64,000 bases of DNA, from positions 186,001 through 250,000 of the forward strand of contig CAYNOT010000003.1 in NCBI GenBank assembly GCA_964398945.1. Reading direction: 5' to 3'. Both the position numbers and the translations under genes were made by a program. Positions 55,255 through 64,000 of the stretch are shown here, piece after piece. Source of the stretch: JBGTGG01 sp964398945 (GTDB taxonomy: Bacteria; Bacteroidota; Bacteroidia; Cytophagales; Cyclobacteriaceae). Every line of letters begins with the position of its first letter. The stretch's first letter is position 1. The notes under the pieces are model-generated. The model was not told where the DNA came from. It saw only the letters and a list, made by a program, of their open reading frames with translations, and made no database searches.

Positions 55255-56526
55255 ATCCTTGGCGGTTTTGAAAATATTTATTGAAGCCAACCCAAGCGTT
55301 ACTACAGTAATTGCCCCACTATACAAAAGGGAATGCTCTACTTCAATTGAAAATCCTGACATCACTGCCTTTGCTACATTCGTAAGGCCCATCATCAACA
55401 CACTGCCTAAAATCACGAGGAGTACCACATTATAACTTGTATGGTGGCGAAATTTTTTCGGGATAATTTCCTCGCTGTTAACAATAACTATGAGGTAGTA
55501 TACCAATAATGGTAAGATAAAACCATTCAATGCCTGCACAAACAAGATCACCGGTATAGGTTTTATTCCGCTCATGCCAAATACAAAACCAACCAACAAT
55601 ACCGCACCCCATAGTAGCGCCAACTTCTTTTTTCCGTGTACATCAAAAACGGTTTCACCAATAATGGATGTTGCAAAAGGAGCAGTAATGGTTGACGAAA
55701 ACCCTGCAGCAAATAGTCCGCACGCCAACGCCAATGCGCCCATGCGCCCGATATTGTTTTGAAATACTGCTGCCAAATTTTCAAAAGAAGAAAAATCCCC
55801 TACCGATGTGCCTGCAATAAGGATTGCTGCTGTTATCAGTCCACCAAAAATAACGGAAACCGAAAGCCCGATACGCATAAAACTTATTTCCTGCCCCTTG
55901 CTTATTCCCGATCCAATAAATAGATTGTAGGGCACAATCGTAGTCCCTACTAAACCAAGCGTAATCAATTCAGCCCCGGAAGGAATAGTTGGTTTCCAGG
56001 CATTGGAGAGAATCGTACCCACTGTGAAGTCTTGTGAAAGTGCAAGTGCTATAAAGGCCATTCCCATCAGCACAACAAAAAAAAACATCATACGGGAAAT
56101 CAATTGATGCTTGCCAAACCACAGGATGGAAGCAGCAATCAAAACCAAAAGTAGGGTCAAAATTTTTGCATCAACCCCTGTCAACAAGTTCATACCTGAA
56201 ACTGCACCGAGAATATTTCCAGCTTCGTATGCTGCACATCCCAGTATTACGCTCCCGCCAATAAAAAATTTAAGGAAGCTTCCTTTGCGTGTTCCAAACT
56301 TGCGTGTTAAAATTTGTCCCAGGTTATTTCCACTCGCAATGGTGATCCGCGCAGCAATTTCCTGTAGGATCAAACATGCAATTGAAGAGAATACAATTGT
56401 CCACAACAAGCTGAGGCCATACCTGGATCCTGCCGAAACGGCCGTGGTGATTGTTCCCGGGCCAATAAATGCAGCTGAAATCACCGACCATAAAACGATG
56501 CTACTAAGTTTCTTGTTCTTCAACAA
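55249..56526 (-). CDS. Nramp-family divalent metal transporter, divergent site
   Basis: A 425-residue protein with about eleven spans and overall Nramp pattern. In canonical Nramp the metal is held by DPGN in TM1 and a Met-Pro-His stretch in TM6. Here TM1 reads I-G-P-G-T (22-25 replace D and N) and TM6 reads T-I-V-P-Y-N-L-F (V198-P-Y-N), lacking both Met and His. Substrate is therefore uncertain: Mg2+, another cation or an amino acid-like solute are all conceivable. Confidence 0.85.
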   Translation of the reverse strand: MLKNKKLSSIVLWSVISAAFIGPGTITTAVSAGSRYGLSLLWTIVFSSIACLILQEIAARITIASGNNLGQILTRKFGTRKGSFLKFFIGGSVILGCAAYEAGNILGAVSGMNLLTGVDAKILTLLLVLIAASILWFGKHQLISRMMFFFVVLMGMAFIALALSQDFTVGTILSNAWKPTIPSGAELITLGLVGTTIVPYNLFIGSGISKGQEISFMRIGLSVSVIFGGLITAAILIAGTSVGDFSSFENLAAVFQNNIGRMGALALACGLFAAGFSSTITAPFATSIIGETVFDVHGKKKLALLWGAVLLVGFVFGMSGIKPIPVILFVQALNGFILPLLVYYLIVIVNSEEIIPKKFRHHTSYNVVLLVILGSVLMMGLTNVAKAVMSGFSIEVEHSLLYSGAITVVTLGLASINIFKTAKDS

Positions 56527-56535
56527 ATCAAATTG

Positions 56536-57414
56536 TTATAATACGTTGGCTAGTTGTTCTTTTATCTTTTCCAACTCTTCTTTCATCATCACTACATGCT
56601 TTTGGATTTCAGCATCATTCGCTTTCGAGCCAATGGTATTGATTTCCCTGCCAATTTCCTGTGAGATAAACCCCAACTTCTTTCCGGATGATTCTGTTGA
56701 CCCCATTACTTTTGTAAAAAAATCCAAATGGGTTCCTAACCGGACTTTCTCTTCGCTGATGTCAAGCTTTTCGGCATAAAAAATAATTTCTTGCTCCAAT
56801 CTATTCTCATCATAGCCATCCTCTCCAAAAGAAGACTGGATGTTTCCCTTTAACCGTTCACGGATGCGCTGTATCCTTCCCGGATCCAGTTTGGCAATTT
56901 CAGCTAACCCCGATTCAATTACCTGAATGTATTCCGCCAGCTTCGACTCCAGTGCTTTGCCCTCCGAAATCCTAAACTCATCACATTTTACAATTGCAGT
57001 TGTCAAAACATTTTTAACTGCGCTCCATTCTTCGGGCGTTGCACCATTTCCGCTTTTACTTTGAATTACTTCAGGCGAATTGATCGCCAGCGAAAACAAG
57101 TTGTCATAGGATGAGGAAACCTTGTCGGCAAGTTTTTTCAATTCAGTGTAATAGGCTGTAAACAATACTTCATTGTAGGATTGTTTAGGTTCTTGTTGGC
57201 CTACGCGTACATAGTCAATTGATATGGAGACCTTGCCACGTTCCAGCTGCTCACTTAAAAAATTTCGGATTTCTATTTCCTTATCGGAAAAATTCCTGGG
57301 GAGCCTTAGGCCGATGTCCAGAAATTTAGAGTTTAAAGTTTTTACTTCAACAGTTATTTGTACTTGTCCGTCATCATAGACGGACTGTCCAAACCCAGTC
57401 ATGGATTTAATCAT
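56536..57414 (-). CDS. yicC: YicC family endoribonuclease
   Basis: A 292-residue protein: M-I-K-S-M-T-G-F-G start, V-E-V-K-T-L-N-S-K-F-L-D-I in the N-domain, and the C-terminal E-E-K-V-R-L-G-T-H-L-D-F-F ... G-K-K-L-G-F-I-S-Q-E-I-G-R-E-I-N-T-I-G-S-K. Family members degrade RNA. Full length; the Nramp-like gene follows nine bases after its stop. Confidence 0.95.
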   Translation of the reverse strand: MIKSMTGFGQSVYDDGQVQITVEVKTLNSKFLDIGLRLPRNFSDKEIEIRNFLSEQLERGKVSISIDYVRVGQQEPKQSYNEVLFTAYYTELKKLADKVSSSYDNLFSLAINSPEVIQSKSGNGATPEEWSAVKNVLTTAIVKCDEFRISEGKALESKLAEYIQVIESGLAEIAKLDPGRIQRIRERLKGNIQSSFGEDGYDENRLEQEIIFYAEKLDISEEKVRLGTHLDFFTKVMGSTESSGKKLGFISQEIGREINTIGSKANDAEIQKHVVMMKEELEKIKEQLANVL

Positions 57415-57465
57415 GTAAAATTATTTTGTGGGTGCAAGATAATGAAACTCGAAGATACTTACTGC

Positions 57466-60400
57466 CTAGAAATCAAAGCCCAGTGTAAACATGAAACGTG
57501 GATCCTGAACTTCAAAGTTTTCAACCGGCCACGCCAAATCGAACTTCATGTAATAGCCCAACATAACAGTACGTAGTCCAACACCATAACTATATAACCA
57601 CGGGTTAAGATAATTATTGATCTGAGCCGTGAATGGGTTTTGTTCAATTACATTATAGCTTACACTGGTTCCATCCGTAAAGGGGGGGGTACCGGACCAA
57701 CTGGTGCCAATGTCATAAAACCCAATGATCTGCATATTCCGGAAAAAATTGGAAGTGATGGGCTCATTTGTCAGGGCGCGTATTAGCGGCAAGCGTAGTT
57801 CTGCATTCAACAGCAAAACGTTGTTGCCAAACAAAGTGGCATAATCAAATCCGCGTAAATTGGTGGCGAACTCAGCGAACAAAAGATCTTGATTATTGGG
57901 ATTTGCATCCGGGCCAAGCGGGTTTCGTTGTCCTGTACTTGTTGCACCGGTTTCAACTGTTTTGTTGAAAAGCCAATTGTCCATCCCACCCAGCAAATAG
58001 AGTTTTGGGGAATTGCCAAAGAATGACCCTGCATAACCGCGCACCGCAAATACAATCTCTTTATAAATTTTTTGGTAATGGCGTAAATCAATAAATGCCT
58101 TGGAGAAACTATTGTTTGAATTGTTAAGTCCATAATGGTGGACAAACCCGATTTTGCCACGTGTACCTTCAATTGCATTCAGGCCTGTATAAACGGAGTT
58201 GTCATAAACCAATTCTGCGTTGAAGCCGGAATAATAATCAATCTTCGGTATTTCAGAGGGCGGGGTAATCGGATAGCTTGCTTGTCCATAGCTTGATGAT
58301 CTTGCCATTTCAAAGAAAGGACGGAACATAACCCGGATGCGGTCATTCAACGGCATGGATGCCCCCACTTCAAATTTATTCAAGACAAATTGGTATTCGG
58401 TCAACTCATCCTTATCGGCAACATTCGGATCATAGAAATCTTTTCGCACAGATCTTCGATCAAAGCGGGCACTAAAATCAATATAGGCCGGCAGGTATTG
58501 AATCTCGGCAAACACATCACCATTCCTTAAATCCAGGGTAGTCATCAGCCCTCCATAGAAACGGTAGTTCTCCAACATATCGTTCATTTGGGTCTCCAAT
58601 GAAATTCCAAACCCACGAAGTGGGTCAACTACAAAGGATGTGATCAAAGAATTGGAACTGAATTTAGGCTCATAAGGAAAAGGCCCCAGTATTTTGCTTT
58701 TTTCCCGTGCCTTCATGTAGCGGGTCAGAAAAGATTCTTGCGCCCGGGGTGCTTCAACTTCATCCTCAAAAACATAATCATCGGTATTTACCTGTTGCTT
58801 CTTTTCGGTCAATTCTTTGATATTCACAGTAGCGGTAGAATCAATTGGCGGGAGGCCTGTGATAGGTGTGGCCAGCGAATCGATAGGGGCAACCACGGTA
58901 TCCTTTTCCAATTCCTTTGATTCCTTTAATCGTGAATTGAGCAAATCCTTTATGCTCATGCTTTTCTCTTCCTCTTTCTTTCTGCGCTCACGGATAATAC
59001 GTACCTGCTGCAATTCTTTTCTTCGTGTGGCCGGGGTGAAGATCTGGCGATTGGTACTGAAATTCGGATTCAGGTAGATATGTTCCTCCATATCTTTGTT
59101 AGCAACAACCGCCAGGGTATAGCCCACCATATCAAAACGCTTTATGCTTGTTGAATAATTTGTAAGTTGAGAGTAGATGCCTGTATTGAGGTTATATTTG
59201 AACAAATTGACAATGCCCCGCTGATCGCTTAGATAAATAAAGTTGTAGTTGTCAATGGCCAACGGGGAAAAGTCTTTGCTTAACGTATTGGTGATCCTTG
59301 CAACAACATTTTTTGTTGTATCCAAATCATAAACAAACAGGTTATAATTATTGGAAAGCTGGCCCACCTTTGTGCCGTCTTTAAGATTCAAAGTATCAGA
59401 ATTGCGATTCGAACTAAACACAATCCGGTTGGTTCCCGGAATGAAGCTTGGATCAAGGTCATCAAATATATCGTTGGTAATCCGGCTTACACGCTCCCTT
59501 CTCGTAGAGATCAAAAACAAATCATTTTGCCCTTCAAAATCCCCACTCAAAACTCCCAGCCTTCCGTTCGCTGAAAAAGATAAACTTCGCACATTGCTAA
59601 ACCGATCGAGCTCACGGGGAAGTTTTGTTTTTGTACTGAGGTCATACAACCAAAACACAAACTTGCCTTGCTTTACGGCCACCACGCCCAACGTTGTTGC
59701 ATCGGACCAGGCGATCAATGGAACTGAGTAATCCACACGTTGATCAATTACTTTGGACCCACCTGAAAGAATGACTTTTTCTTTTCCGGTTTCCAGCGAG
59801 CGCACTTTAACAATGTACCGTCCGCGATCATTTTCTGAATAAGCAAGGTACCGTCCATCCGGGCTTAATTTCATTGCAGTTATCGCTGTTGTTTTATTGT
59901 ATGAAGGTGTTAATTGCAAGGAATCGGAAGGGGTGACATAGGATTGATAAACCTGTTCGCTGATATCGGAATAATATTTTCGCCAGTCTGACATCAACGT
60001 TTTGAAACTTATACCCAACGTGATCATCACGCTCTTCTCCTCATTCCGGGTAACACGCGTATAGTTTAAGATATTTGAAACTGAGCTTTTGCCGTATTTT
60101 TCTGCGATGTAGTTCCAAACAGATTGCCCTGCAAGCGCGGCATCATGGCCGGTAAGCCGGGAAATATTTTTGCCTTTCCGCGTGCGCATCAACTCCCGCA
60201 CGAAATCATCCATTTCGGCATCCCATCCATTGGCAACATACAAAGCTGCACCGTCTACAAACCAATCGGGCAAGTTCAACAAGAGGGAGTTCTGAAAAAC
60301 ATCTTTCAAACTTCCACCGTACATCATCTCATTCACCATCAGCCCTGAGATTTTCACCAATAATTCTTCTTTGAATTCTTGTCCGGTACCTACATAGGCC

Positions 60401-60774
60401 ACTTCAACATACGGCTTTATAAATTCTGTTTCCCCTCCCACCCGAAATGTGTTTTGATTGAGGCCAACATTGCTCTGGCGCAAATCACCTAAGGAACTGT
60501 AGAGGAAAACTTTGGTTTTGAAATACGGAGGATAACCAATCAGGTCCGTTACACGGTCAAATTCATTTTCAATATACTCGAGTGCCTGGCGGGCAATATC
60601 AATACGCCCATCATAATAGTAAACATCAAAGTTCTCGCCCGTAAGGTATTGCCATTTGAACTGGCGGTATTGCATCCTGTTTTTGCCAAATGCCTCCCGC
60701 GACTGTTGCGCATACGCGCCCATGCAACCAACAAAAACCGCAAGCACAACAAATATTCCTCTTCTCAACTTCAT
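57466..60774 (-). CDS. Large secreted protein: peptidase-MA-like, TolB-type propeller and C-terminal beta barrel
   Basis: A 1102-residue protein. Signal peptide ends A-Y-A-Q; the N-terminal region (about 25-290) resembles peptidase-MA-type domains, but the expected His-Glu-x-x-His zinc site is absent (L-M-V-N-E-M-M). WD40/TolB-like repeats (about 290-600: D-G-R-Y-L-A-Y-S, N-R-I-V-F-S-S-N-R-N-S-D) are followed by a charged helical linker (about 615-700) and a C-terminal Omp85/surface-antigen-like barrel (about 740-1102) ending in Phe. Probably an outer-membrane-associated protein; function unknown. Confidence 0.78.
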   Translation of the reverse strand: MKLRRGIFVVLAVFVGCMGAYAQQSREAFGKNRMQYRQFKWQYLTGENFDVYYYDGRIDIARQALEYIENEFDRVTDLIGYPPYFKTKVFLYSSLGDLRQSNVGLNQNTFRVGGETEFIKPYVEVAYVGTGQEFKEELLVKISGLMVNEMMYGGSLKDVFQNSLLLNLPDWFVDGAALYVANGWDAEMDDFVRELMRTRKGKNISRLTGHDAALAGQSVWNYIAEKYGKSSVSNILNYTRVTRNEEKSVMITLGISFKTLMSDWRKYYSDISEQVYQSYVTPSDSLQLTPSYNKTTAITAMKLSPDGRYLAYSENDRGRYIVKVRSLETGKEKVILSGGSKVIDQRVDYSVPLIAWSDATTLGVVAVKQGKFVFWLYDLSTKTKLPRELDRFSNVRSLSFSANGRLGVLSGDFEGQNDLFLISTRRERVSRITNDIFDDLDPSFIPGTNRIVFSSNRNSDTLNLKDGTKVGQLSNNYNLFVYDLDTTKNVVARITNTLSKDFSPLAIDNYNFIYLSDQRGIVNLFKYNLNTGIYSQLTNYSTSIKRFDMVGYTLAVVANKDMEEHIYLNPNFSTNRQIFTPATRRKELQQVRIIRERRKKEEEKSMSIKDLLNSRLKESKELEKDTVVAPIDSLATPITGLPPIDSTATVNIKELTEKKQQVNTDDYVFEDEVEAPRAQESFLTRYMKAREKSKILGPFPYEPKFSSNSLITSFVVDPLRGFGISLETQMNDMLENYRFYGGLMTTLDLRNGDVFAEIQYLPAYIDFSARFDRRSVRKDFYDPNVADKDELTEYQFVLNKFEVGASMPLNDRIRVMFRPFFEMARSSSYGQASYPITPPSEIPKIDYYSGFNAELVYDNSVYTGLNAIEGTRGKIGFVHHYGLNNSNNSFSKAFIDLRHYQKIYKEIVFAVRGYAGSFFGNSPKLYLLGGMDNWLFNKTVETGATSTGQRNPLGPDANPNNQDLLFAEFATNLRGFDYATLFGNNVLLLNAELRLPLIRALTNEPITSNFFRNMQIIGFYDIGTSWSGTPPFTDGTSVSYNVIEQNPFTAQINNYLNPWLYSYGVGLRTVMLGYYMKFDLAWPVENFEVQDPRFMFTLGFDF

Positions 60775-60790
60775 ATACTATTTGGGGAAT

Positions 60791-61846
60791 TCAATTTACG
60801 AATTTATAACGATTAATATCCACCTCTTTGTTCAACTGCTTTTTGTCTTCCAACCATTCCGCTAATATTTTTGCAAAATAAGGGGAAATACTTACTCCTT
60901 TTGTCCCCATTCCATTGAAAAAAACGAGCCGGTCAAATTTTGGATGTCTGCCAATAACCACTCGTCTGTCGTGGGTTGTAGGGCGCATGCCCCAATTTTG
61001 TCCAACAATTTCAAAATCAAAATCAACCAGTATTTTTAGTTTTTCAATCAATTCTTCTTTTGCGTTGTTCGAAATTGTTGGTGTGGCATCCCGAAGCTGG
61101 TACGTAGCGCCCACATTATAAACAGCGTCACCTTGCGGCACTATATAAACTCCACGGTTAACAACATGGTTTCCCAATCCACCACCTTTTACAGTTAACG
61201 TTTCCCCTTTAAGGGAAATTATAGGAACCCATCCAAACCATTTATTTTCAAGGGATTGCGTGCCGGTACAGAAGATAACGGTACCGGCCTCATAACCTGT
61301 ATATGTAACCCGGTCACTATTTGGATTTAAATCCTCGTCAATAAACCGCTCTTCCACCAATGCTTCCTTTTCCAACAACAGGTTACGAACGCCCGCTAAA
61401 TAATTTTTGGTATTAATGTATCCCCCTTTTTCAATCATCACCCCACCAAAATCATCCTTGATCCCATTTAGTCGGGGAAGGGTAGAAATCTCCCCGATAT
61501 AATCCTTTATTCCCGGCTCACTACTCCGGGCCATCCAATCATTTTGCTCCCTTACTGACGAAAAAGGATGATAAATATGCTGGGGAAAGAAAAATTTGCG
61601 GTTGGTCAACGCTTCCGCCATTGGATAGAATTCATGGAGATAGGAGAACATTTCATCCGCTAGCCAGGTTTTTACCTTGTTTTTGCCCGTAATCGGATTG
61701 AAAAGCCCGGCTGCTATTTGTGATGCTGAGTTCTTAAAATACGCATCGAATACAACAACGCGTTTGCCCATGTTCAGCAAATGAATCGCAACAGCCGATC
61801 CTGCCAATCCTTGCCCAATGATAATGTAGTCGACTTTTTTGCTCAA
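60791..61846 (-). CDS. FAD-dependent oxidoreductase, D-amino-acid-oxidase fold
   Basis: A 351-residue protein: FAD site I-I-G-Q-G-L-A-G-S-A-V-A, V-F-D-A, I-A-A-G-L-F-N-P-I-T-G-K, and C-terminal W-G-M-R-P-T-T-H-D-R-R-V-V-I-G and F-F-N-G-M-G-T-K-G-V. DAO/glycine-oxidase family; substrate unknown. Possibly an amine or sarcosine-type oxidase. Confidence 0.88.
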   Translation of the reverse strand: MSKKVDYIIIGQGLAGSAVAIHLLNMGKRVVVFDAYFKNSASQIAAGLFNPITGKNKVKTWLADEMFSYLHEFYPMAEALTNRKFFFPQHIYHPFSSVREQNDWMARSSEPGIKDYIGEISTLPRLNGIKDDFGGVMIEKGGYINTKNYLAGVRNLLLEKEALVEERFIDEDLNPNSDRVTYTGYEAGTVIFCTGTQSLENKWFGWVPIISLKGETLTVKGGGLGNHVVNRGVYIVPQGDAVYNVGATYQLRDATPTISNNAKEELIEKLKILVDFDFEIVGQNWGMRPTTHDRRVVIGRHPKFDRLVFFNGMGTKGVSISPYFAKILAEWLEDKKQLNKEVDINRYKFVN

Positions 61847-61931
61847 TTCGTAAGATTGCTAAAATGTAATTACTTCACAAATATCTTACTGGAGGTTCAA
61901 ATCCCAATTAATTTTAATCAAATTTGCCGCT

Positions 61932-62576
61932 ATGTTGCGCGTAAAATCATTCATTTTCAATCCTTTCCAGGAAAACACTTACGTCCTTTTCGATGACACC
62001 AAAGAGTGTGTTATCGTAGACCCGGGCTGTTACGAAAAAGCAGAACAGCAAGAGTTGGTCGATTTTATCGAAGAAAACAACCTCACGGTTAAACTTCTCC
62101 TTAATACACATTGCCATATCGACCATGTGCTTGGCAATTACTTTGTTAAAAATAAGTACAAAGTCGATTTATACATACACCCGATGGAAGAGGTTGTGTT
62201 AAAAGCTGTTCAAACCTATGCATCCAATTACGGTTTCCCTCAGTATTCAAGTACAACCTCAGATTCGTATCTAAAAGAAGGTGAAAAAGTGGTTTTTGGG
62301 GACCAGGCGATGGAAATAATATTCGCGCCCGGCCATTCACCCGGCCACGTGTGTTTTTATAGCATCCCCGACAAAATCCTGATTGGAGGGGACGTCTTGT
62401 TTAAAAACAGCATCGGACGTACCGATTTACCGGGCGGTGACCATGATACCTTGATTGAAAGTATCCAGGAAAAATTGTTCATCCTGCCAGACGATGTTAC
62501 AGTTTATTCAGGGCATGGGCCAACTACTACAATTGGTTATGAAAAAAGGTCTAATCCTTTTTGCGCCATTATATGA
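61932..62576 (+). CDS. Metallo-beta-lactamase-fold hydrolase (glyoxalase II-like)
   Basis: A 214-residue protein with the zinc motif T-H-C-H-I-D-H, then A-P-G-H-S-P-G-H, G-G-D-V-L-F and S-G-H-G-P. The length and G-R-T-D-L-P-G-G match the YcbL/GloB-like branch acting on thioesters. Its stop overlaps the start of pssA (ATGA), so the two are translationally coupled. Confidence 0.93.
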   Translation: MLRVKSFIFNPFQENTYVLFDDTKECVIVDPGCYEKAEQQELVDFIEENNLTVKLLLNTHCHIDHVLGNYFVKNKYKVDLYIHPMEEVVLKAVQTYASNYGFPQYSSTTSDSYLKEGEKVVFGDQAMEIIFAPGHSPGHVCFYSIPDKILIGGDVLFKNSIGRTDLPGGDHDTLIESIQEKLFILPDDVTVYSGHGPTTTIGYEKRSNPFCAII

Positions 62577-63256
62577 AGAAAAGCATTCCCAATATTTTAA
62601 CCAGTCTTAACCTCCTTTGCGGATGTATAGGGGTTGTTTCTGTATTTGAAAATTGGGCGGTACCGGCTGCGTATTTTATATGGCTCGCCTGTCTTTTTGA
62701 TTTTTTTGATGGATTTGTTGCCCGCCTGTTAAAAGTTTCTTCACCCATCGGAAAAGAATTAGACTCACTGGCTGATATGGTAAGCTTCGGTTTCTTGCCA
62801 GCAGCAATCATGTATCAACTAATAGGCAGTTCTACGGAATCCGCCTGGCTTCCTTTCCTCGCTTTCGCAATTGCTTCTTTTTCTGCTTTGCGGTTGGCTA
62901 TTTTCAATATTGACGAAACGCAAAGTGATTCCTTTAAAGGATTGCCTACACCTGCTAATGCGCTTTTTATTTCCGGGTTGGCCTTGATTGATACCAGCAG
63001 CTTTTCGTGGCTTTTTGAAACCCCTGTGCTGGTTATTGTTACGGTTGCTTTTTCATTGTTATTGGTCGCACCGATCCGGCTTTTTGCTTTAAAATTTAAA
63101 AATTATGGCTGGAGGGAGAACAAAATCAGGTTTACCTTCCTTTTAATAGCGGTATTATTGATTGCAACCTTAAAGCTGATCGCAATTCCGCTGATTATAC
63201 TTTTATATATTGCTTTATCGTTAGGGGTGCAATCCGTATCAAGAAAAGAAGCCTAA
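62573..63256 (+). CDS. pssA: CDP-diacylglycerol-serine O-phosphatidyltransferase
   Basis: A 227-residue membrane protein of phosphatidylethanolamine synthesis. The CDP-alcohol phosphotransferase motif D-G-x2-A-R-x8-G-x3-D-x3-D is complete (D-G-F-V-A-R ... G-K-E-L-D-S-L-A-D). The N-terminal N-I-L-T-S-L-N-L-L-C-G matches PssA type II. About six spans. Confidence 0.95.
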   Translation: MKKSIPNILTSLNLLCGCIGVVSVFENWAVPAAYFIWLACLFDFFDGFVARLLKVSSPIGKELDSLADMVSFGFLPAAIMYQLIGSSTESAWLPFLAFAIASFSALRLAIFNIDETQSDSFKGLPTPANALFISGLALIDTSSFSWLFETPVLVIVTVAFSLLLVAPIRLFALKFKNYGWRENKIRFTFLLIAVLLIATLKLIAIPLIILLYIALSLGVQSVSRKEA

Positions 63257-63267
63257 GGCTGTGTTGT

Positions 63268-64000
63268 TTGAAAATTTCTGAACCATATAACCGGATTTTA
63301 GTGTGTGCTGCATTAATCTGTAGCGCCTTCGCACCTTCATGGTCGCAAAACTCTGTGTTGGCTTCCGGTCAGTGGCATAAGATTGAAATTGAAAAAACCG
63401 GGGTATACAAAATCGACTATTCACTTTTGTCGGGCATGGGGATCGACCCCGCTAAAATTGATCCCGCTAAAATAAAAATCATGGGCAATGCAGGCGGAAT
63501 GCTACCGCAAAAGAATGCAGAAGAAAGGCCCATCGACTTGATTGAGAATTCAATTTTTGTTGCCGGTGCCGAAGATGGGAAATTCGATACGAACGATTAC
63601 ATTTTGTTTTTTGCACAAGGAGCTGACCGAAGTAAATTTCTTCCAGGGAAAAATATTTTTGAATACGAGTTTAATTTATACGCGGAAAAAAATTATTGCT
63701 TTCTCACCATCGGGGACACCAACGGCAAACGGATTTCCAATTCGGAAAACTTAAATACACCCGCCCCTATTGTTGATGAGTTCAATGATTTTTTCTTTTA
63801 CGAACTTGATAAACACAATGAACTCACTTCCGGCCGGGAATGGTTCGGGGAAAAATTTGATGCCACGTTGATTCATTCTTTTAAATTTAAAATGGCCAAC
63901 ATCATTGAAAACTCTTTCATTACTGTTGTCTCTGATGTGATGGCGCAATCATTCTATGGTTCATCTTTCGCAGTGCGAATGAATGGTTCACAAATTACTG
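63268..64000 (+). CDS. porU: Type IX secretion sortase PorU, N-terminal part (runs off window)
   Basis: The frame is open to the window end (at least 244 residues). After a signal sequence comes S-G-Q-W-H-K-I-E-I-E-K-T-G-V-Y-K-I-D-Y, G-N-A-G-G-M-L-P-Q, G-A-E-D-G-K-F-D-T-N-D-Y-I-L-F-F-A-Q-G-A-D, the N-terminal region characteristic of PorU. PorU is the surface C25-like protease that removes CTDs from T9SS cargo. The only reasonable start is TTG at 63268; no ATG precedes the signal peptide. Confidence 0.85.
   Translation, partial: MKISEPYNRILVCAALICSAFAPSWSQNSVLASGQWHKIEIEKTGVYKIDYSLLSGMGIDPAKIDPAKIKIMGNAGGMLPQKNAEERPIDLIENSIFVAGAEDGKFDTNDYILFFAQGADRSKFLPGKNIFEYEFNLYAEKNYCFLTIGDTNGKRISNSENLNTPAPIVDEFNDFFFYELDKHNELTSGREWFGEKFDATLIHSFKFKMANIIENSFITVVSDVMAQSFYGSSFAVRMNGSQIT

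Overview
The window reads as chromosomal DNA of a free-living Bacteroidota, most likely a Cytophagales relative. Evidence: a SusC/SusD polysaccharide locus, type IX secretion genes (PorU at the right edge, an orphan CHU_C/type B sorting domain near the left edge), an Na+-NQR subunit, TAnnTTTG-type -7 promoter boxes, and DUF2723/TMEM260-like and DUF6503 proteins. I see no tRNA, rRNA, CRISPR array, transposase, integrase gene or phage structural gene.

Layout. 1-3.7 kb: end of an AsmA-like gene, a DUF4143 AAA ATPase and decayed fragments. 3.9-15.4 kb: an alpha-glucan utilisation locus, namely a SusR-type membrane regulator, then GH97 alpha-glucosidase (SusB), SusC, SusD, a GH71/99-like lipoprotein and a SusE-like lipoprotein. 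15.5-23.2 kb: P1-family peptidase, second DUF4143 ATPase, remnant of a PIN toxin-antitoxin pair joined to a second copy of the icd 3' end, icd, a CAP-domain protein, a higBA pair, panB, a PyrR-type phosphoribosyltransferase and an Lrp/AsnC regulator. 23.3-34.9 kb: a surface polysaccharide cluster (six glycosyltransferases, a sugar epimerase, an FkbM methyltransferase, a Wzt/Wzm ABC exporter and a polytopic membrane protein). 35-43.8 kb: third DUF4143 ATPase, a TPR protein, two membrane proteins, lpdA and fabG. 43.9-50.5 kb: second higBA pair, DinB protein, a SAM-riboswitch-controlled methionine operon (metY-metX-hom) with a cysteine-rich leader ORF, and nqrF. 51-64 kb: lipoproteins, a MASE1 histidine kinase, an arginase-fold protein, an Nramp-like transporter, yicC, a very large beta-propeller/barrel protein, an FAD oxidoreductase, an MBL hydrolase, pssA and porU.

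The most unusual feature is architectural. In five places the last ~25-100 nt of an intact gene occur a second time, in a diverged form, a few hundred bases to about 1.3 kb downstream (susR, icd, the CAP gene, the TPR gene, nqrF). In three of them the space between the intact 3' end and the displaced copy holds an accessory cassette in the same orientation as the host gene: a PIN toxin-antitoxin remnant, higBA, and a DUF4143 ATPase. This looks like repeated cassette insertion at gene 3' ends with regeneration of the host terminus. The icd case resembles the classical icd attachment site of enterobacterial prophages, but the five loci share no obvious core sequence.

Three further patterns are not explained by ordinary genes. 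Each DUF4143 ATPase has a different large palindrome over its start or promoter. Arrays of degenerate heptamers abut the stop codons of several genes. A SAM riboswitch is followed by a 47-residue ORF with nine Cys among its last fourteen residues and then by mutually exclusive hairpins. All identities, alignments and structures were judged by eye; no database search or folding was run.
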